Notes under the pieces: model-generated
The model's input: only the letters and a program-made list of their open reading frames with translations
Told to the model about the DNA's origin: nothing
The model's database searches: none
From: Spirogloea muscicola
Lineage: Eukaryota; Streptophyta; Zygnematophyceae; Spirogloeales; Spirogloeaceae
Direction of reading: 5' to 3'
Length of the DNA: 25,410 nt
NCBI GenBank assembly: GCA_009602725.1
Contig: WELB01000162.1
Coordinates: forward strand, 252,958-278,367
Shown: positions 19,279 through 25,410 of the stretch, in pieces
Numbering within the stretch: position 1 is the stretch's first letter
How the letters are laid out: each line of letters opens with the position of its first letter
Translations under genes and position numbers: made by a program

Positions 19279-22200
19279 TCATTTCGCAGCATGAAGGTGA
19301 AAACCAGAACCTAAGCTGTCTGCAGCCGCAGCTCCGGCATCCAAGGATGTGCGCGTGCTCGAGAGATCCGCAGACAGGAGTGACTTCCACAGATCGCCGG
19401 CAAATGGATTGGGTACATCAGGCAGCTCGTCGAAAAGTCGGCGTGCTGGAAGGTCAGGGATGCCCACCTTGCCAGTGAGCATGAGCAGTGCCTGGCTGAC
19501 GGCAGGCCGCAAGAGAGGATTCTGCTGCGTGCACCAGCGTGCCACCAGGACAGCACGCACAACTTCGTCCGGCGCGTAGTCTTCATGCAGCTCAGGGTCC
19601 AGGATGTCTGCGAGCCGACCCTCTTGCAGCAGTGCCCACGTCCAGTCCACAAGCAGGACACGATCAGGCGCCCTTGCAAGGTCAACGGGCGGCCTTCCGC
19701 TCACCAGCTCCAGCAGTACCACACCAAAGCTATACACATCCACCTTGTCTGAAAGTTGCCCCTGCAGTGCGTATTCTACAAAACAGGCAGCAAAAAGAGG
19801 CTCATTGCAGGGTGACCTATGGCTACTTCAGCAAAAGCGGGTGGCTATAAAGTCAGCCCTCAGCTCTGATGAGAACAGATGAGGGCCATACCTGGTGCAA
19901 CATATCCGCGGGTGCCCATGATGCTAGTGATGACCAACGTCTCTGTCTCTCCAAAGAGCCTCGCCAGGCCAAAATCAGCGATTTTGGGCGTCCAATCCTC
20001 GTCCAGAAGTATGTTAGCAGGCTGCAGTGACCAAGACAGAGTGGCCAGCATCCACATAGCAAGCACAGATAGGTTCAGAAGCCAGACCTATATGGTTCCG
20101 ATTAGATCAGAGCTGGAAAGCACTTGAATCCTAGTCAATAGATGATTCAAGGAATATAAAGTTAAGGCTCTGCTTTCTACATATTAATGACATGCATTTT
20201 TCATCCTCTGTTGAGTTCACCGACTGGGTCTTCTGACTTTGTCGGTTAGTGAATACACCTACTACATGGATAGTCAGTAACTCATTTCTACTCAGGCACG
20301 CCATTGAGAAGAGACCTTGACAGCATTCTAGGCACAAGCAATCTGTTGCAAGAGTGACCAATGTGTTGGGAGGAGCAATCAATCCCCATGAAGGTCCAAA
20401 ACATAATCTGTACTCCCTATTGATTTATTGATCCAGTAGATTGATCTACTCTATCAATAGTTCCTTACTCAGAATCTCATGGCGGGCGAAAGCAGGCAGC
20501 GGGACGACAATCTAGAATGCATGCTAGCACAAAATGGGAGGCGCACCTTGACATCACGGTGGATGATGCGATACGGCGAGTCCTCGTGCAGGTATTGAAG
20601 GCCGCGGGCAATGCCAAGCGCAATCTTGAGGCGTAGCGGCCAGGCGAGGGTGCTGGTGGCCAGCAGGTGGTCTAGTGAACCCCGCGGCATGAAGTCGCAA
20701 ACGAGGATGGGGCTCTCGCCGTCAAAGCAGCATCCCTTCAGCCGCAGCAGGTTCCTCTGCCGCAGCTCAAAGGTGAGAGTGCCATCCATCAGATGTACTG
20801 GGCTACGACTAACATACTGCACCAGCCAGGCGAGCAGCTGAGAAGATGGTTGAGGCTCATGGTCACAGACCTGCCGAACTGCTGAGATGATTAGAACCTC
20901 ATTGCGAAGGGCCTCTACAACCAGGTTGCGCTCGCTGCGCTTCGCTGCTGTTGGGCGCTTGAGCAACTTTACAGCAACCACCGTCTTGGGCTTGCCTGGT
21001 AGCACGCCCTTGTATACTGAACCAAAGCCTCCTTCGCCAAGCAGGTTCTCCTCGCTGAGCAGCCGTAGGCAAGGTTGGAGGGAGGGGTTGAGATAACAAT
21101 GTCAGAAGTGTGGAGCAAGACCGTGAAGCTGTTTCAAGGATGCATTAGACTTCAAATGACTTCATTGAGCAAGGCCTCATCAAAAGCTTCTAGCGAGGGT
21201 TGTCAACTGGCTCCTGCCCTGGTGGACTGCTTGGTGAACTTTAGTCAAGAAGTATTTCCACTTCGGCTTGACGGCAATCGCACACACCAAGCAGTCACAA
21301 CATATGGAGATAATTGGCATCAAGCAGCACCAACATTGAGCTGGTCAGCATCCAAAGAGCACCTGAAGTTGTCAGTGGCAACTCTCAGTTCCGAGAAGGA
21401 GTAGAAGGTTGGCCCAATGTCCCCTTTACCATGCTTCTCCATCTGCAATGCACCGTGTGCCAAGCTCAAGCACAGACAAAAGTTAGACATCCTGCCGAGT
21501 TGGAGCATGCAGCTCTTTGAGTGGTACGTACATGCTCATGGGAATGATGGAAGTAGGAGTTATCCTGCTCGTGTATATGATGGAGGCAGGGCACCTTTAC
21601 AAGGCCCGCCACCATGCAAGGGAGCCTCTAAAACAGAGGCACTTGCAGATGGAGCCTGTGCAGGACGCTGTGACATGGGGGCCTGGCCTGCAGCAGAGGC
21701 TTCTCACATGCTTGCTCTTGCGCTTCCGTCGAATGAAGACAAATATGAAGACTGCCACGCTCAGCCCTAGGACAGCGCCAATGGTGAGCCCAACGGCGCT
21801 GCCCACCTGCCCTGCGCTGGACTTGTCTGCGACAGGCGGCGGGCCTTGCGGGGGCGGCGATGGCGGCGGCAAAAATGGCGTGAGCTGGCTCGCTTCCAGA
21901 GCTGAGATCATTGGGCCAGAGAGGCCACCATCCGGCAGCTCCTCGAGCCTGCCCCTCCCATACAGCTCCACACAGAGCAACCCGTCTGGATGACAGTGGA
22001 GATGATCAACACAGCAAGTCGCCGTGGCAGCAAACGTCAGGCCAGTCGCTGGCTGATGAACTCAAGGAGAGGTACTCAGCAGATGCACCTGCCTCTGGCT
22101 AGCCAAGATGAGTTGTGCGGATGGTGTGCTGATTCTGTGAGAGCTCAACTCTTGAGCTTGCTCCAAGAGCATGCTGTCTGAAGCAGAGCAGGGCAAAGCA

Positions 22201-25200
22201 GAGCCAAAAGCAGAGTATTGGTACCATGCACAGAAGCATTGAAGGTGAGCACGTGAGCTCGGAAGGGCCCCCCCGCGGACATGACTATGTCAAGTCCAGC
22301 AGCGACGACCACGCCCTGCAGGATGACATCAAATAAACGAAGGCCACGTGCGGCGACCACGATCTCTGCAAAGTGAAGCCGCACCTCGTACTCGCCGCGG
22401 GCAAGCCCCAGCCCGCAGTAGGCCAGGTAATCTGACGAGACGCGGCAGGTCTGGTACAGCACATCGTCAGCAGTTCCTGCAATGGCACGAGTCGTAGATG
22501 CGACCATGCCACGTTTGCCGCTGGCCTCCAACACCCAGTCCATGTTAGCACTTGTGCTCACGCCAATTGTGGCATTGAAGGTATCGTCTGCGCTGAAGAT
22601 GAGTGGCGATGCCGGCTGGCAGGCTGGCTCGTTTGCCGTCAAGCACTGGCGCATATGAACCAGGCCGCCAGCGTTGAGAGCGAAGCCAAGCGACAATCCG
22701 GGAGCCCAGGAGCGCAAGCACGTGGTGCTTGACCCGTTCACGCAGTTGAAGGCTGCAGCCTGGGCAAGGCCACCGTTGACTGCGCTCGACAGATTGAGCA
22801 GATTGAATGCCAGGTCCAGCTGTGTAGCCAAGTGCATCAAGGAGTGCCTGGCTGTCAAAGAAATGGCCAGCAGCCCACAATGTCCCACAACAGTGGCAGC
22901 AGCCCTGACTGGCAGGCCGGTTCGGCTGAGGTCAACGTGCAAGGCTGGCCGACCTGCACAGGTGCCGCATTGGCAGCGCCGAGCCCGAGAAGGCTGCCCG
23001 GGATGGTGCCGATGAGGGCGTTGTGAGACAGGTCCAGCGCCGCCAGCCGCGACAGTGAGCCAAGGTTCACTGCCGCCCATGCAGCAAGATCAATTGTCAG
23101 GTATTTTGCACATTGCTCTTGCGCAGCGCACTGTAATTGGAGAACATTGGCAGCGCTGTTGAGGGGCTGGCATCATTCTGATGGAGCACCTGGGATGGAA
23201 CCAGAAAATCTGTTGTGACCGAGCAGCAGCTGCGAAAGACTGAATGCCGGGTTGCCAAATCCCTGCACGCTCACCATTTGACAAGTCAGCCTGGCAGCGC
23301 TGGAGAGCTTGCATCACACCCAGCTCTTACGGCTGCTCCAAACAAGAAGGCTGCGCGAGTGCCAACACCTGAGGTATGGTGCCATTGAGGTTGTTGAAGC
23401 GCAAGTCCAGCGTAGCAAGGCGTGGAAGGCCCGCAATCTCCACTGGCAGCGGGCCAGTCAGGCGGTTCCCCTGTGCGCTTCAACAGCAGACTTGCCTTTA
23501 GCTCGATGAGGCAGGAGCACAGGCTACAGATTTTACGCAAGGATTTATTCTTTTAAAATGTGTATCGTTTGTCGCATTTTCCTTCGCAAAAAAGGGCAAA
23601 AGAGAAAAAGAAGCACTGTAAGGTCGGCGCAAACAGGGTCGAGTAGAGGAACTCGTTGGGCTCGAGCTTGCCGGTAATAAAGAGAATTTGGCTCAAGGAA
23701 AGAGGGAGGAGACACCTGCAGCTCAAGATTGCCGAGGTGCAGCAGTGCGCCGATCTGTGGTGGAATGGCGTCACTGAGCACATTGCCTTGGAGACGCAGA
23801 TTGATGAGGCCCTCTGCATTGGCCAGCGATGTGGGCAGCGGCCCCACCAGACGATTGGAGGAGAGATCGAGCTCCACGAGGCGCGAGCCGCGAGGAAAGA
23901 GTGCTGCTGGCACACCACCGCTGAGGTTGCAGCTGGCCGCACGCAATCGCTGCAAGGATCCAAGCTGGCCCAGCGACGGCGGCAATGGCCCCCCAATGCC
24001 TGCATTCCTGCAGCCACAAGCACCTAGAGCGCCTCAAGCACCGAGAGCAGGTCAGCAGCGCAACAGCAATAGCAGCTGCGATGGCAACAGTGGCAACAAT
24101 GGTTGTTGTGGCCAGACCCGGCCAAGCATACCACGAGAAGGAAAGAACCGTGAGGCCCAAGAGCAGGGAGAGGCCAGCAGGCACGTTTCCGGCCAGCCGA
24201 TTACCACTCACGTCTAGCGCCTGCGCCAGCGCCAGCACGCCAGCAGCAGCAGCAGAGCAATTGAGAAAGCAGCCGCAGGTGGGGCGTGTAGATATGGCGG
24301 CAGGCGGGCAGGTGGTGGGCACGCACCTCAAGGTGCGGGAGTGCAAGGAAGCCGGGGAGGGCGCCCTCCAGCTGGTTGCTGCTTAAATTCAGCGACTGGA
24401 TGCAGCACCATGGCTGCTGTCAGCAAGCAGCGCCATCGGTGGCAGCAAGCGTGCGGCAATGACTGCAGCAGCGGCCGTGGTGATGAGAGTGAGCATCCTG
24501 GGCTCACACGGAGGCTGGACAGCTGGAGAATGTCAAGCCAGGGAATGTTGCCGGTGAGGCCCGCTGCAGTAAGCTTGATAATAGTGAGCGCCGGCAAGGC
24601 CGTTAGCGCGCTGATGGCGCCCGCCAGCGACCCGCCCAGAGGCACGCCACTGAGGCACACAGCCACCACGTGCGCGGCGTCGGCTCCATTTGCGTCGCTA
24701 CTGCCGTTGCACATGATGCCTGGCCACGGCCGCTGGCAAGGGTCTGTGTGTGGCGGCCACCGCTCCACACCGCCTGCATTCACGCCCACCACCTTTCCAA
24801 ATGCCTGGGCGCCACAGCCAGTCATGCAGGTGACCGAAAAGGCCACGTGAGACACGCAACTTGACAACAGCAGTGGGCAGACGGCGACTCAGAGACAGGT
24901 CTGCATTTGCTCTCTGAATGGCGTCATCCCATCCCTGCTCCCTTGCAAAGCTGAGGGCAGAGGGCCAAAACGGCTGATCACAATGACGAGGACATCTACA
25001 CCTGTGGGCAGTAACGGAGCATGAACGAGGAGGAGGTTGCCAGTGGAAAGAGAGGGGGGGTGGAGAGGGGGAGAGCAGGGAGAGGGGGAGAGGGGTAGTG
25101 GTGAGCTGGGAGGAGTGGGTCAACAGTCCATCACGGCAAGCCAAGGCGGAGGGGAGGCGGTGCGCGGGGGGCCACCTGCAGCGCCGCGACCTCGGCGGGG

Positions 25201-25313
25201 AGGGCCGGCAGGGGCTGGCCAGCAACTCCCGCTGCGAGCACCGCCCAGCAGAGGAGGAGGAGGAGCGGAGCCAGCTGGCAGGGCCAGCTCGGTGGGCCGC
25301 GGGGGCGCCTCAT
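19279..25313 (-). CDS. LRR receptor-like kinase with malectin-like domain
   Basis: A single-pass plasma-membrane receptor kinase with the architecture of the plant LRR-VIII-2 group. Fifteen exons on the minus strand: 25313-25176, 24804-24508, 24395-24327, 24220-24132, 24007-23716, 23470-23369, 23262-23190, 23069-22954, 22819-22225, 21985-21708, 21442-21363, 21054-20871, 20765-20547, 20021-19892, 19775-19279; phases agree throughout, giving 1052 residues. Seen in order: signal peptide (about 1-32), an N-terminal cap with [15 protein letters not shown], some eight or nine LRRs to about 390 (e.g. [16 protein letters not shown]), a malectin-like domain (about 440-620; [24 protein letters not shown]), a Pro-rich stalk, one membrane span (about 653-675) followed by RRKRK, and the kinase. 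Kinase residues: GEGGFGSV (716-723), Lys739, Glu762, Asp842 in HRDVK, Asp860 in DFG and APE at 886-888. It is an RD kinase with no missing residue. The ligand is unknown; the malectin-like domain suggests glycan or cell-wall binding. Confidence 0.93.
20022..20546 (-). other. largest intron of the receptor kinase gene, AT-rich, with inverted repeat
   Basis: This intron separates the HRDVK exon from the PANILLD exon. It is AT-rich compared with its exons. At 20417-20460 an inverted repeat has outer arms CTATTGAT/ATCAATAG and an inner GTAGAT/ATCTAC pair. It has no coding potential. Confidence 0.75.
24805..25175 (-). other. first intron of the receptor kinase gene
   Basis: The donor is CTGCAG|GTGGCC directly after the signal-peptide exon; the acceptor is GCGCCCAG before GCATTTGGAAAG. 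The plus strand at about 25048-25100 is an almost pure purine tract (G-rich), so the transcript carries a long pyrimidine tract. An open frame across part of it is not in phase with either exon. Confidence 0.7.
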
Positions 25314-25410
25314 TCTGGCCGCGAGCGGGCATCACAGCTGCCGGCGCGCAGTCGCAGGCGCAGGGCGGCAGCGGGCAGGCGCGAGCGCGGCGCAGCTGGC
25401 CAGGCCGGGC
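25314..25410. promoter_or_regulatory. upstream flank of the receptor kinase gene
   Basis: GC-rich 5' flank or 5' UTR directly before the ATG at 25313-25311, which has A at -3. No TATA box or other element is recognisable in this short stretch. Confidence 0.35.

Noticed and set aside
1-25410. tRNA, rRNA, CRISPR arrays, operons, phage or plasmid features
   Set aside because: None is seen. The split genes with spliceosomal introns show a eukaryotic nuclear region, so bacterial feature types do not apply.

Overview
The window is nuclear DNA of a green-lineage eukaryote, probably a streptophyte (a charophyte-grade alga or an early land plant). Every gene is split by spliceosomal introns, mostly about 100-530 bases with GT-AG borders and two GC-AG exceptions. 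The gene set points the same way: a fused FMN phosphatase/riboflavin kinase, a TOM2A-type tetraspanin, SGF11, and a receptor kinase with leucine-rich repeats and a malectin-like domain. First exons are very GC-rich, while introns and gene ends are much less so. There is one assembly gap (N, 11206-11560). The species assignment is inference.

Layout. 1-2209 is a repeat cluster with, at most, the first exon of a gene leaving the window on the left. 2210-5344 (minus) is a 10-exon bifunctional FMN hydrolase/riboflavin kinase. 5345-6353 is a shared head-to-head upstream region carrying three more copies of the left-hand repeat family. 6354-8311 (plus) is a 6-exon TOM2A-like tetraspanin. 8312-9389 is non-coding between two convergent genes. 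9390-11069 (minus) is SGF11, the zinc-finger subunit of the SAGA deubiquitinase module. 11070-11575, mostly N, is a second head-to-head upstream region. 11576-18527 (plus) is a roughly 19-exon PARP6/PARP8-like ADP-ribosyltransferase-fold protein. 18528-19278 is AT-rich and non-coding. 19279-25313 (minus) is a 15-exon receptor kinase of about 1052 residues: signal peptide, LRRs, malectin-like domain, one membrane span and an intact RD kinase.

The five genes are not an operon or a pathway. They cover flavin cofactor metabolism, membrane organisation, chromatin, an ADP-ribosylation-type fold and cell-surface signalling. Exon models were built by hand from open frames, splice signals, phase continuity and recalled family sequences. 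All five models are phase-consistent end to end. The weakest points are the first half of the PARP-like gene and the last exon of SGF11.

The most interesting observations are: the PARP6/8-like protein has lost the catalytic His-Gly and Tyr of its ADP-ribosyltransferase fold; the left-hand repeats share a short C-terminal reading frame that varies mostly at synonymous sites; near-identical inverted copies of that repeat could form a long RNA hairpin; and the tetraspanin ends in a CaaX-type prenylation box.
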